This document shows, in pieces, positions 8,965-16,934 of a stretch of DNA of 64,000 bases. The notes beneath the pieces were generated by a model. It did no database searches, was not told where the DNA came from, and saw only the letters and a program-made list of their open reading frames with translations. The stretch lies in assembly GCA_031363055.1 (NCBI GenBank), contig JANLTP010000097.1, forward strand, positions 12,326 through 76,325, in the 5' to 3' direction. A program made the position numbers and the translations under genes. The stretch is from JANLTP01 sp031363055 (GTDB lineage: Bacteria > Pseudomonadota > Gammaproteobacteria > Burkholderiales > Burkholderiaceae_E). Each line of letters begins with the position of its first letter. Position 1 is the first letter of the stretch.

Positions 8965-9711
8965 TCAGAGTTTGATCGGTTTGCCCTGCAAGACCACCGG
9001 CCCGGTCGGCAGACCGGTCGTCGAGCCGCCGGCCGGCTCAACACTGACCGCAAGCGCCGCCGCCGTTCCAATCAAGGCTGGATCGGTGAGCGGAATACGC
9101 AAACTGCCTTGGCGCGGCAGCAAGCCCAGCGAGCGCGGTGACCCACCTGCTTGCTGTGGAATTGCCCAGAGTTCCAGCACCTGAGCGGCCTGCAGGGGCG
9201 GCGGCGCAACCATATTGACTAGCAAGGTCGCGACACCGTCCGGTGCCACCTTCTGAACTGAGACCAGGACACTTTGATCGCCGCTCGCTGTGTTGAGCGA
9301 GACCACGAACGAGGTCGATGCAAGTTGCTCAGGCGGTAGTGAAGTGGGTACTCGCAATAGTTGTGAGCCAAGCCAGAAGGCCAATAGGCTGGAGACCAGT
9401 GCGGCGCCTTGCCAGAGTCCAAGCCGGCGCCACCAGGACAGAACCCCCTCGGGCGAGCGCGCCTGACGGGTCGCCGTCGCAGCGCCGAACAGGCGCTGTT
9501 CAATGGACCGCCAAACGACCTCAGGCGGCAGGAGCGCGCCGCTTTGTTCGGCCAGCGGCAACAGACGCTCTTGCCAATAAAGCACCGCTTCGCGTGCCGC
9601 CGGCGAGTCGCGCAACAGGCGATCAAACCGGCGCCGGGCACCGAGGCGTAAGGTACCGAGCACATATTCTGAGGCCAGGCGGTCCAGCAATTCAGGGCGC
9701 AAGAGATTCAT
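8965..9711 (-). CDS. anti-sigma factor (RskA/ChrR-type, membrane)
   Basis: 248 residues from ATG 9711, which overlaps the sigma-factor TGA by four bases. The N-terminal 80 residues resemble the anti-sigma zinc-finger-like region (LDRLASEYVLGTLRLGARRRF), though no clear HxxxCxxC is seen. One transmembrane segment lies near residues 110-130 (GAALVSSLLAFWLG). The periplasmic C-terminal domain has the RskA-type segment VLELWAIPQQAGGSPRSLGLL. It is expected to sequester the adjacent ECF factor at the inner membrane. Confidence 0.87.
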   Translation of the reverse strand: MNLLRPELLDRLASEYVLGTLRLGARRRFDRLLRDSPAAREAVLYWQERLLPLAEQSGALLPPEVVWRSIEQRLFGAATATRQARSPEGVLSWWRRLGLWQGAALVSSLLAFWLGSQLLRVPTSLPPEQLASTSFVVSLNTASGDQSVLVSVQKVAPDGVATLLVNMVAPPPLQAAQVLELWAIPQQAGGSPRSLGLLPRQGSLRIPLTDPALIGTAAALAVSVEPAGGSTTGLPTGPVVLQGKPIKL

Positions 9712-10295
9712 CGGCTCACGCACTCCTTGAGCAGGCTGAGCCCACGACGGATCCAGGTTTTAACGGTACCCAAGGGTTGTTGCAGGTTCGCAGCCACTTC
9801 ACTGTGCGAACAACCCTGAAAAAACGCCAGTGAGATCGATTGCCGCAATTGTGGCGACAGTTCGCCCAGGCAGTGATGTATCCGGTGCGCGTCGGCCTTC
9901 GCGACGCTGAGCTCCAGTGGTCCGGGCGCCGGATCAAAAATCGCCTCGGCATCATCGCCACTGAGTTCGACCTCGCCGCTGTCACGGCGATCGAGCCGAT
10001 CGAGCGCGGCGTTGCGGGCGATACTGGTCATCCAGGTCATCGGCGCACTGCGCTCACTCAAATAGTTGCCGGCGTTCTGCCAAACCTTGACAAACACTTC
10101 CTGCAGGACTTCATCAGCCCAACCGGCGCGCTTGAGCATGCGGGTTAATTGCGCATACAGGTTCGGCGCGGCCAGCCGATACAAACGCTCGAACGCCGAG
10201 CGATCGCCCAATGCCGTGCGCGACAGCAGCGCCGCCAGTTCGGTCGGGCGGTCAGCAGTCGGGCGGTCGGGCGGCGTCGGGTCTTGGATGGCCAT
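9708..10295 (-). CDS. RNA polymerase ECF sigma factor (SigK/RpoE type)
   Basis: 195 residues. Region 2 is recognisable as LLSRTALGDRSAFERLYRL followed by LQEVFVKVWQNA and a WMTSIARNAALDRLD segment. Region 4 ends with a helix-turn-helix: LAFFQGCSHSEVAANLQQP then LGTVKTWIRRGLSLLKECV. Coupled to its anti-sigma gene. The N-terminus has a duplicated DRPT (DRPTADRPTE) caused by a short DNA repeat. Likely regulon: the DUF4331-lipoprotein-TPR-HupE genes directly downstream (inferred from context). Confidence 0.92.
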   Translation of the reverse strand: MAIQDPTPPDRPTADRPTELAALLSRTALGDRSAFERLYRLAAPNLYAQLTRMLKRAGWADEVLQEVFVKVWQNAGNYLSERSAPMTWMTSIARNAALDRLDRRDSGEVELSGDDAEAIFDPAPGPLELSVAKADAHRIHHCLGELSPQLRQSISLAFFQGCSHSEVAANLQQPLGTVKTWIRRGLSLLKECVSR

Positions 10296-10545
10296 AAAGG
10301 TTAAGCAGCAAATTGCGGAAATCGTTCGACTTGCTCAAAGTGCGGCGAGCTTAACTCACTTTGATCGCGTTGTGTCTCAGGTTGTGGCTGTACGTTGTGT
10401 TGGTAGATACGGTACAGGCACGTATTCGGATTTGAACAGGATGAGGGAAGGTTGGCTGAGTGAGACAAAAGTCTCGCTTACTTTGATTAGCAGGGTCGAT
10501 CCGCAATGGGGCCTGGTTCCGGATGGAACGGCTTGGAACCGCTTG
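10296..10545. other. intergenic region upstream of the ECF sigma gene
   Basis: No gene is supported. The stretch is the 5' region of the sigma gene and holds a small hairpin, GAGAC-AAAA-GTCTC at 10462-10475, without a T-run. The rest of the gap to 10743 is the family A repeat. Confidence 0.5.
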
Positions 10546-10735
10546 GAGCGGACTGGTGGGAATGCCGTCGCGGATGTGCCTGCTTCGGCCAGGAGCGGGC
10601 TAGTGCGAATGCCTTCGCGAATGTCACCCGCATCGGCCTTTTCGGCCGATGCTCCTTCTTGATTTCGCTGCGGTATTCACACCAGTCCGCTCCTGGCTCA
10701 GACTGTGCTTGGTGGAGGTTGTGTATGCTCGCGGT
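10546..10735 (+). repeat. dispersed palindromic repeat family A, copy 1
   Basis: Shares about 190 bp with 44465-44655 and, inverted, with 63697-63927. It has 33-bp imperfect inverted arms at 10589-10621 and 10664-10696 (outer ends CCAGGAGCG and CGCTCCTGG types). An inner perfect hairpin lies at 10631-10651 (CATCGGCC, loop TTTTC, GGCCGATG). A partial upstream 48-bp unit (GGAGCGGACTGGTG...) precedes it. It lies immediately 3' of the diguanylate cyclase gene. Confidence 0.85.
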
Positions 10736-10743
10736 GGTGCTGG

Positions 10744-11781
10744 TTATTTGCCTTCGACGCTTTCTGTTACTGGCTTCGCTTGTCTGGCTTGCGCTGCGGT
10801 CGTGACCACCTGGTTCCTGCCTTGCTGCTTGGCCTGATAAAGTACGGCGTCGGCTCGCCGGATCGCCGCTGCGCCATCCTCGCCCGGCATCAACAGGGTA
10901 ACGCCGACGGACGCTGTGACGGCCAGACCGGGCGCAATGCGCGACCAGTCGTAGGCCTCGACGTTGGCGCACAGGCGTTCCACCACGTCGGCTGCGGCGG
11001 CGGCGTCATCGATCTCTTGCAGCAGGAGCAGGAACTCTTCGCCGCCGTATCGGCCTACTTGGTCGGATGGCCTCAGGCCGAGCGCCAGGACGCGGCCGAA
11101 GTCGCGCAACACATGGTCGCCGACCTCGTGACCACGGCTATCGTTGATGAGCTTGAGGCGGTCGATGTCCAACAGCGCGATGCCGACGGGTCCTTTGCCG
11201 TGCTGCTCGGCGGCCACGGCCCGCTGCACGCCCGCCAGGATCGCGCGCCGGTTTGGCAGCATCGTGAGCTCATCGGTAGAAGCCACCCGTTCCAGCGTCC
11301 CCAGCGCCTGTGCAAGCTCGGCGTTGGTCCTGTTCACCTGCTGACGTAGCCGCGTGCCGGTGATGTTGTGCGCCGATGCCTTGGCCATCTGCCAAGTCAG
11401 CCAGACGGCGCTCAGCGCCAGTACGGCCATCATGCTCATAAGCATCAGCATGCCTACCTGTGGCGCCAGAGCCAGTGTGGCCAGCATCACCAGGCCGGTC
11501 GATCCCGTCAGCCCCAGGGCCAACGCTTCCAGATCGTCGGCGCGCCCGCCTTGACTCCGGAACCAATAAAAAGCTAAATCAGTGGCGGCACAGCCTGCCA
11601 ACGCATACCAGAGACCCAGATCTTGCGATACGGTACCGACGGCACCCAACAGACCCAACAGCACCGCATCGACGATGTAGAAGAACAGCACGCCAGCATG
11701 GATGCGCCGCACTTCGGTGCGCACGTCGAGGTGAGTGCTGATATCCGGCGGCGCGGCGGCGAGCGGTTTCGTGGCGGACAT
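10744..11781 (-). CDS. diguanylate cyclase, membrane-bound (GGDEF)
   Basis: About 345 residues from ATG 11781; the frame is open to a GTG at 11880, but the extra 33 residues look unlikely. The N-terminal half holds about five transmembrane segments (VLFFYIVDAVLLGLLGAV, LVMLATLALAP, MSMMAVLALSAVWLTW). The C-terminal GGDEF domain starts near LERVASTDELTMLPNRRA, has the active GGEEF loop, and an RPSD five residues before it, a classic product-inhibition I-site. It should make c-di-GMP from two GTP at the inner membrane. The stop codon abuts repeat A. Confidence 0.92.
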   Translation of the reverse strand: MSATKPLAAAPPDISTHLDVRTEVRRIHAGVLFFYIVDAVLLGLLGAVGTVSQDLGLWYALAGCAATDLAFYWFRSQGGRADDLEALALGLTGSTGLVMLATLALAPQVGMLMLMSMMAVLALSAVWLTWQMAKASAHNITGTRLRQQVNRTNAELAQALGTLERVASTDELTMLPNRRAILAGVQRAVAAEQHGKGPVGIALLDIDRLKLINDSRGHEVGDHVLRDFGRVLALGLRPSDQVGRYGGEEFLLLLQEIDDAAAAADVVERLCANVEAYDWSRIAPGLAVTASVGVTLLMPGEDGAAAIRRADAVLYQAKQQGRNQVVTTAAQARQAKPVTESVEGK

Positions 11782-12100
11782 TGCCTGGGCGGTGTGAGGG
11801 GACTCTGGCAATATCAGCCGTCCTGACCGTACCTTGAGGCTTTCATACGAGGGAGCCGTCCGAGCTTTGTGCGTTCCCACACAAAGTAGGCAATTGCGCT
11901 TTTATGCAGTCGCGCGAGCCAGTCCCGTATGAAAAAGTTGACTAAAACGTCAATTAAAACTACTATAAATAAGCCAGTATATTTGTGCATAAAAGTGTTA
12001 TTTTCATTTCCCAGTCCCAAGCGCTGCGAATGGATAAGACCTTGACGCGCAATCCGAGAAGTACGCCCATGATGGGAATGAATGAAAAGAGGAACCGCTG
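11782..12100. other. AT-rich intergenic region before the Xre/RES locus
   Basis: Region between the divergent diguanylate cyclase and antitoxin genes. The part around 11930-12000 is distinctly AT-rich relative to its surroundings and probably holds the promoter of the toxin-antitoxin locus. No further gene is supported. Confidence 0.5.
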
Positions 12101-12442
12101 ATGAGCATGACGGCAATTGCGCAAAAGCTCGAGGCAATTCGCGAAAAGGCATCGCTCCGATCGTCGGACATCGCACAAGTCCTGGAGGCGACGCCGGAAA
12201 CGGTTTCACGCTGGAATCAGGGTAAAGCGGTACCGCATCCCCGAACTCAGCAGCGAATTCTCGAACTTGAATACATCGCCGATCAGCTTTCCGATCTGTT
12301 CAAGCCTGACGAATCGCGACTTTGGCTGTACTCGCCGCAAAAGTTGCTGAATCACAAGACGCCGGCCTTCCTGGTTCAGCAGGGGAAGGCTGCGGAGGTC
12401 ATTGACCTAATCGCAAAACTCAACGACGGGGTTTACCTGTAA
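12101..12442 (+). CDS. Xre/MbcA/ParS-type antitoxin (DUF2384)
   Basis: 113 residues. An N-terminal helix-turn-helix (LRSSDIAQVLEATPETVSRW) is followed by the toxin-binding domain with DQLSDLFKPDESRLWLYSP and a C-terminal GKAAEVIDLIAKLNDGVYL, typical of antitoxins paired with RES toxins. Start ATG 12101 has AGAGG nine bases upstream. The gene is complete. It is followed 16 bp later by the RES toxin gene, which carries a stop codon, so the antitoxin may now be an orphan. Confidence 0.9.
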   Translation: MSMTAIAQKLEAIREKASLRSSDIAQVLEATPETVSRWNQGKAVPHPRTQQRILELEYIADQLSDLFKPDESRLWLYSPQKLLNHKTPAFLVQQGKAAEVIDLIAKLNDGVYL

Positions 12443-12458
12443 GCATCCGGGCGATTGA

Positions 12459-13019
12459 ATGGTGACCGCCTACGAAATCGATCGAGACCTACTCGACCGC
12501 CTCGATGCACTTCCAACCGAGTCGTTCGACAGGGAAGTGTTTCGAACCACGCGAATTGGCTTGCACCCCTCGGCCACCTCAAGCGTCGGCGGCCGATGGA
12601 TGGTGCCGAAATATGCTCAAGTGCTATAGACGAGCTTGGAACGCGACGGCGCGATCGCAGAAGTGGTCTCTTATTTGGCAGAGAACACACCGTGGCCATC
12701 GCGATCGCTGATTACGCATCGTCTAGGGGTTCGTGCGGAACGCACCTTACGACTTGTCCGAACTGATCTGGCACATCTCGGTGTGGACCTGGAGCGATTT
12801 CAGAAGCGCGACTACGGTCGAACTGCGGATATAGGTGCAGCCGCGTCGTTCCTGGATCGTGACGGATTGATCGTCCCTTCGGCGCGCTGGGCTTGCGACA
12901 ACCTGATCTTGTTTGATCGTCCGGACGTGCTGGACGCGATCGAAGTCATCAAAAGCGAGCCATTGGATTGGCGACAATGGGCTCTCAAACACGGGTACAC
13001 ACCGGAAACCCCAATCTGA
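12459..13019 (+). pseudogene. RES-domain toxin with in-frame TAG
   Basis: Reading from ATG 12459 gives a RES toxin N-terminus (FDREVFRTTRIGLHPSATS, GGRWMVPKYAQVL), then TAG at 12627-12629. The same frame continues with TSLERDGAIAEVVSYL and a normal C-terminus to 13019. RES proteins usually read LYTSLER here, so a conserved Tyr codon has become TAG by one base change. RES toxins attack NAD+ or ADP-ribosylate targets (family knowledge). Truncation removes the catalytic Glu region, so the toxin should be inactive unless the codon is suppressed. The rest of the frame is uncorrupted, which suggests a recent event. Confidence 0.85.
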
Positions 13020-13103
13020 CCCGTTCCGAACTTGGGTGAACGATCCAAGAGAAGACACATCGGCGTTGTGGAAGCCGAGAACTCGACGCTGCTTTGCCAT
13101 TGC

Positions 13104-14112
13104 TTACTCGGGCTCAATCCCGGCATCGGCGAGCGCCTTGCCAGTGCGCGCTCGATCGGCGCGCCAGAACGCGGCGAACTCCCCCGGGCTGTTGCCACCC
13201 ACGATTGAGCCGGACCGGATGAGTTCATCACGAAACGCAGGTGCCTGGAGGATCTGCGCAAAGCCTTTTTTGCAGGCGATCGACAATGTCGCGCGGTGTA
13301 CCGGCCGGAACAAAAAGGCCATTCCACGCGAACACCTCGATGCCCGGCATGCCGGCTTCGGCGAACGTCGGTACATCCGGCGCAGCCGGAAGGCGAGTGG
13401 GGGCGGCCACTGCGAGCACTCGGAGCTTTCCCGACTTCACGAAGGGCTCCAGGCTTGCCCAGAAATTGAACGTGATCGATACCTGTCCCGACACGGTGTC
13501 GGTCAGGTCCGCTCCCCGTGACTTGTAGGGGACGCCAACGATGTTGATTCCAGTCGCGCGCTTGACCTGCTCCATCAACGCTGAGGTGTCGCTGCGCACG
13601 CCGGGCATTGCATAGTTGAGCTGTCCGGGCTTGGTCTTGGCAAGCGCGATCAGTTCGGCAAAGGTTTGCACCGGCAAATGCGCGTTGACGGCGAGCATCA
13701 ACGGGCCGCCGCTGACGGAAGTGACTGGGATGAAATCCTCCACATCACGATAGGGAATATTCCGAAAGAGCCACGGGTTGTAGACCATCGTCTGGGAATT
13801 GCCCAGAAAGAGCGTGTAGCCATCGGCCGGCGCGCGTGCGGCCGCTTCGGCACCGATGAATCCGTTGGCCCCGGGCTTGTTCTCGACCAGCAGTTGTTGG
13901 CCGAAGACTTCGGGAAACTTTGCGGCGATTTGCCGTGCTCGAATGTCGCCCGGGTTACCCGCGCCGCCAGGCAGGATGATGCGCACCGGCTTGTTCGGAA
14001 ATGCTTGCGCCCACAGCGGCGTCCACACCCCGCTCGCCGCCAGCGTGCAACCTGCTAAAAGGAACGAGGCGACAAGGCGCCTCGAGAGTCGCGACGTGGC
14101 ATCGCAGTGCAT
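13104..14112 (-). pseudogene. Bug/TctC-family periplasmic receptor, frameshifted
   Basis: From ATG 14112 (CCAGGAG nearby) the protein has a signal peptide ending in LWAQ, then FPNKPVRIILPGGAG, ENKPGANGFIGAE and other Bug-family motifs up to DIVDRLQK. The frame is then lost at a run of six A residues (plus-strand T-run 13266-13271). Removing one base restores GFAQILQAPAFRDEL and the normal C-terminus ending at 13104. Bug receptors bind carboxylates for tripartite or signalling use. No tctAB genes are nearby. The homopolymer site means a sequencing error is also possible. Confidence 0.85.
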
Positions 14113-14191
14113 GGTCTGTCTCCTGGAGTTGAGATGGACCCGACTGGAAGGTCCGCGAGACCAAGTTACGCGTGGCCACAGCACGCAGCAA

Positions 14192-14221
14192 GGGAACCAG
14201 TTCCCTCTGGAACCAGTTCTC
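14192..14221. promoter_or_regulatory. tandem dyads upstream of the Bug receptor gene
   Basis: GGGAACCAGTTCCC (14192-14205; perfect 6-bp arms, CA centre) is followed 17 bp along by GGAACCAGTTCTC (14209-14221). They lie between the Crp-like stop and the receptor start, a good place for an operator. The binding protein is unknown. Confidence 0.5.
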
Positions 14222-14232
14222 TTTGTGCCCGT

Positions 14233-14889
14233 TCACCACCGTCGTGGAGGCATGCGCAGAATCACGATGCGGTCTGGCTCGGCTCGAACGTAGCCGCCCT
14301 TGGCAAGCTCACGCAGGACCCGCCCGACCATCTCGCGGGTGGCGCCAACGCGCTCGCCAATCTCGGCGTGCGTCAGGCGCCCGGCAATCAGCTCCCCGGT
14401 TGTCTCCGTGGCCCCGGCCAGCAGCAGCCTGACTACACGCGTGTAAACGTCGTCCATCGTCATCGCCTTGGTGCGCGCGAGCAGGCGACGCAGGCGCGCG
14501 GAAACTTCCAGCAGCATTACTGTGGCGATACGCGGGTGACGTTGCATCAGCAGGTGCAAATCGGCGAGGCCGATGCAGGCGAGCCGCAGGTCCGACACGG
14601 CTGCCCATGACGCGGCAGACGGTTGCCCGGCCAGCGATGTGTCTGGAAAGTGTGCCCCGGCGACTTCGACGCCGAGCTTGAGCTGGCACCCAGCCTCGTC
14701 GCGCCAGAATGGCTGCGCGCTGCCCGACAGAATGAAGCACAAGTACCCGACCTCGTCTGCCTCGGCAACGATGATCGCGTTCTTCGGGTAGGAGCGCACC
14801 TCAAAATATTGACACGCATCATCGAGCTCAGCGGCCGAGAGCGAAGCCAGCGCGGGAATTGCTCCGAGTTCGTCAGTCGAGGGAGTCAT
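14233..14889 (-). CDS. Crp/Fnr-family transcriptional regulator
   Basis: 218 residues from ATG 14889; a TTG at 14895 is a weaker alternative. The cyclic-nucleotide-binding-type beta-roll spans about residues 15-125, starting at IPALASLSAAELDDACQYF and with the EVAGAHFPDTSL region. A C-terminal winged helix-turn-helix follows: LTHAEIGERVGATREMVGRVLRELA, then GGYVRAEPDRIVI. The effector pocket does not show the residues needed to predict cAMP binding. It is divergent from the MerR-type gene and upstream of the Bug receptor on the same strand, 120 bp away. Confidence 0.9.
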   Translation of the reverse strand: MTPSTDELGAIPALASLSAAELDDACQYFEVRSYPKNAIIVAEADEVGYLCFILSGSAQPFWRDEAGCQLKLGVEVAGAHFPDTSLAGQPSAASWAAVSDLRLACIGLADLHLLMQRHPRIATVMLLEVSARLRRLLARTKAMTMDDVYTRVVRLLLAGATETTGELIAGRLTHAEIGERVGATREMVGRVLRELAKGGYVRAEPDRIVILRMPPRRW

Positions 14890-14942
14890 TGCCAAACACT
14901 ACACCGGAAATCTGCCGAGCAGCAGGCGCTTCAAAGATTCTC

Positions 14943-14973
14943 TTGATCCTGACGCAACGTCAGGATCTATAGT
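14943..14973 (+). promoter_or_regulatory. MerR-type promoter/operator
   Basis: -35 TTGATC (14943-14948) and -10 TATAGT (14968-14973) are separated by 19 bp, the long spacer characteristic of MerR-activated promoters. The spacer contains a perfect dyad with arms GATCCTGACG (14945-14954) and CGTCAGGATC (14958-14967) around CAA. The MerR-type gene starts 22 bp downstream, so this is an autoregulatory site. Confidence 0.85.
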
Positions 14974-14995
14974 CTGACCGAAGGGGCAAAACACG

Positions 14996-16073
14996 ATGCT
15001 GTTGAAAATCGGCGAACTGGCAAAAAGCGCGGGCATGACGGTCCGCGCGCTGCACCACTACGACACGATCGGCCTGTTATCGCCATCGCTTCGAATCGCA
15101 TCCGGGGCACGGCGCTACGGCAAGCCGGATTTGATTCGTCTTCACCGAATTCAGGCGCTCAAGCAATTCGCATATTCCTTGGCCGAAATTCGAGCCGCGT
15201 TGGACGATCCCGATCTGGACCCGTTGGAGCTGATTGGGCGATAAATCCGGAATCTGGAACAAGAGGAGCGCAACGCGCGCCGATTGAGTGGGCGATTGCG
15301 CGAACTGAGCGCACAGATTTCCCTGGTGGGCCAGGCCGCTGCAAACGATTGGCCTGTTGGAGATGATGGCGATCTATCGGCGCCACTTGACGGAGACTGA
15401 GCTTGGCGCACTGTGCGGCCCGAACGGAACGACAAATCCGGAAATTGACGCTCGCTGGGCGAAGCTGATTGCTGTCGTTGACAGAGCCATGCGCGACGCA
15501 GTACCCACAGAAAGCGAGGTCGCTCAGGCCTTGGCTTGGCGGTGGGTGCGCCTCGTCATCACGATGACCGGCAACGACGCAAAGCTGGCCACCAAATTGA
15601 TGGCGATCCAAGTGACCGAAGATCGTGCGCAGGACCTGGTTCGAATCACGCCGGAAAAGATTCGATGGATCAGCGAGGCCCTCGCCCATGCGCGTACGAC
15701 GTTGTTTGCCAAATACCTGAATCCGCAGGAAACCGAGACAGTACGACACCGGCAACTCGCGAATAGATCCTACATGACCGATTGGCCTGCGCTCGTCGCA
15801 CTCGTACGTGGACAGTTGGATGCTGGCACTGCGGTCGAAGCCGATGCTGTTCTGCAGCTCGCATCGCGCTGGCAGCAACTCTTTCACGAATCGTATTGCG
15901 GCGACGATGCGCGGTTGGAGGCGAAAGTTCGAGAAGTAATTCGCCTGGAACCTGCCTTCCGAATGGGTGTGGGAATCGACGAAGAACTGATCGCCTACGT
16001 ACAAATGGCTCTGGCGCAACTGAAATACAGAACCCACACCTCAAGGAACTTCACCGATGAATTCGTCCACTGA
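14996..16073 (+). pseudogene. MerR-family regulator with TipAS-like domain, broken
   Basis: The N-terminal MerR helix-turn-helix is intact (MLLKIGELAKSAGMTVRALHHYDTIGLLSPS to LDPLELIGR), then TAA at 15242-15244, where CAA (Gln) would be expected. The same frame goes on with the coiled-coil linker IRNLEQEERNARRLSGRL up to about 15345. A shift near 15345-15357 is then needed to enter the TipAS-like effector domain (LLEMMAIYRRHLTETEL to 16073). Two independent lesions suggest loss of effector response. A truncated 82-residue DNA-binding fragment could still be made from the intact promoter. Confidence 0.8.
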
Positions 16074-16593
16074 AAAAACGATCGAAGTATCCCCAGATGT
16101 CGCACGATACCTTCGGGGCGCGGGCGTCGAAAGTCAGCAATTCGATTTCCTGATTGGCGACTGGAATATCGCGGCCTCCCGCTACCAACCCGATGGAGCT
16201 TTGCTTCTGCAATACCAGGGCCGCTGGAGCGCGCAGCACCTGAATGACGGTCGGATGGTCGTGGATGATTTCAAGACCTTGACCCCTACCGGTGGTGCCG
16301 TCTCCTCTTATGTCACGCTACGAACGTACTCGGAGGCAACACGCCGCTGGGAAATGACCGGACTCGCAGCGTTGCAACCGGCGGCCGTTGCTCAGTGGTG
16401 GGGCGAATGGAAGGACGGTGAAATGCACACAGAGGCGATTGGGAAAACGCCTGCGGGCACGTTGATTCGCAACCGCATCAGATTCTTTGCGATTGAATCA
16501 AACCGGTTCAACTGGGAAAGTAACGTCAGTCTTGATGACGGAAATACATGGATACGGACAGCGTCGTTAACTGCAACCCGATCGACATCTTGA
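16057..16593 (+). CDS. DUF1579-like protein
   Basis: 178 residues, no signal peptide. The segments FDFLIGDWNIAASRY, GRWSAQHLNDGRMVVDDF, YSEATRRWEMTGLA and FNWESNVSLDDGNTW follow the layout of DUF1579-type beta-barrel proteins. Function unknown. Its start overlaps the last 17 bases of the broken TipAS-domain frame, so it was probably an operon partner and target of the MerR-type regulator. No lesion is seen. Confidence 0.65.
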   Translation: MNSSTEKTIEVSPDVARYLRGAGVESQQFDFLIGDWNIAASRYQPDGALLLQYQGRWSAQHLNDGRMVVDDFKTLTPTGGAVSSYVTLRTYSEATRRWEMTGLAALQPAAVAQWWGEWKDGEMHTEAIGKTPAGTLIRNRIRFFAIESNRFNWESNVSLDDGNTWIRTASLTATRSTS

Positions 16594-16934
16594 AATTACT
16601 GACGGTCGTGCATCGCTGTAAACGAAGTTGTCAGGGGGAAATATGCTCTTGAGAAGCTGTTGCCTTTGTGGACATCGCGGCTCGCCGCATCACCCACATT
16701 CAGGCTGGCCGACCAGCTCGCGTCAGTCTTGGCCCAGGACGTCTTGCCGCAATAGCGAATCGCATGGGTCATTGCCGAATGCTGCCACCACCGTCGATTG
16801 ACGGGATGCTGATCTGACCGTTCTCGGCCCCGTGCAGAGCGCTGGGTCGCAGCAGATTGCCGACATGATCAGCGCGAAAGGGTGGCGTCTAAAAGGGTAA
16901 GGTGTTTGATGCAGCGATGGTGAACCTTCGAAGT
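16594..16934. other. intergenic region, nothing recognised
   Basis: About 340 bp between the DUF1579-like stop and the thiE stop. Open frames here are short and match nothing recognised. No clear terminator was found. Confidence 0.4.

Noticed and set aside
10462..10475. GAGAC-AAAA-GTCTC hairpin as a terminator
   Set aside because: No T-run follows on either strand and the stem is only 5 bp; it lies upstream of the sigma gene.
13228..14184. Bug receptor start at 14184
   Set aside because: The 24 residues before ATG 14112 do not resemble a signal peptide, whereas 14112 has CCAGGAG upstream and starts a good leader.
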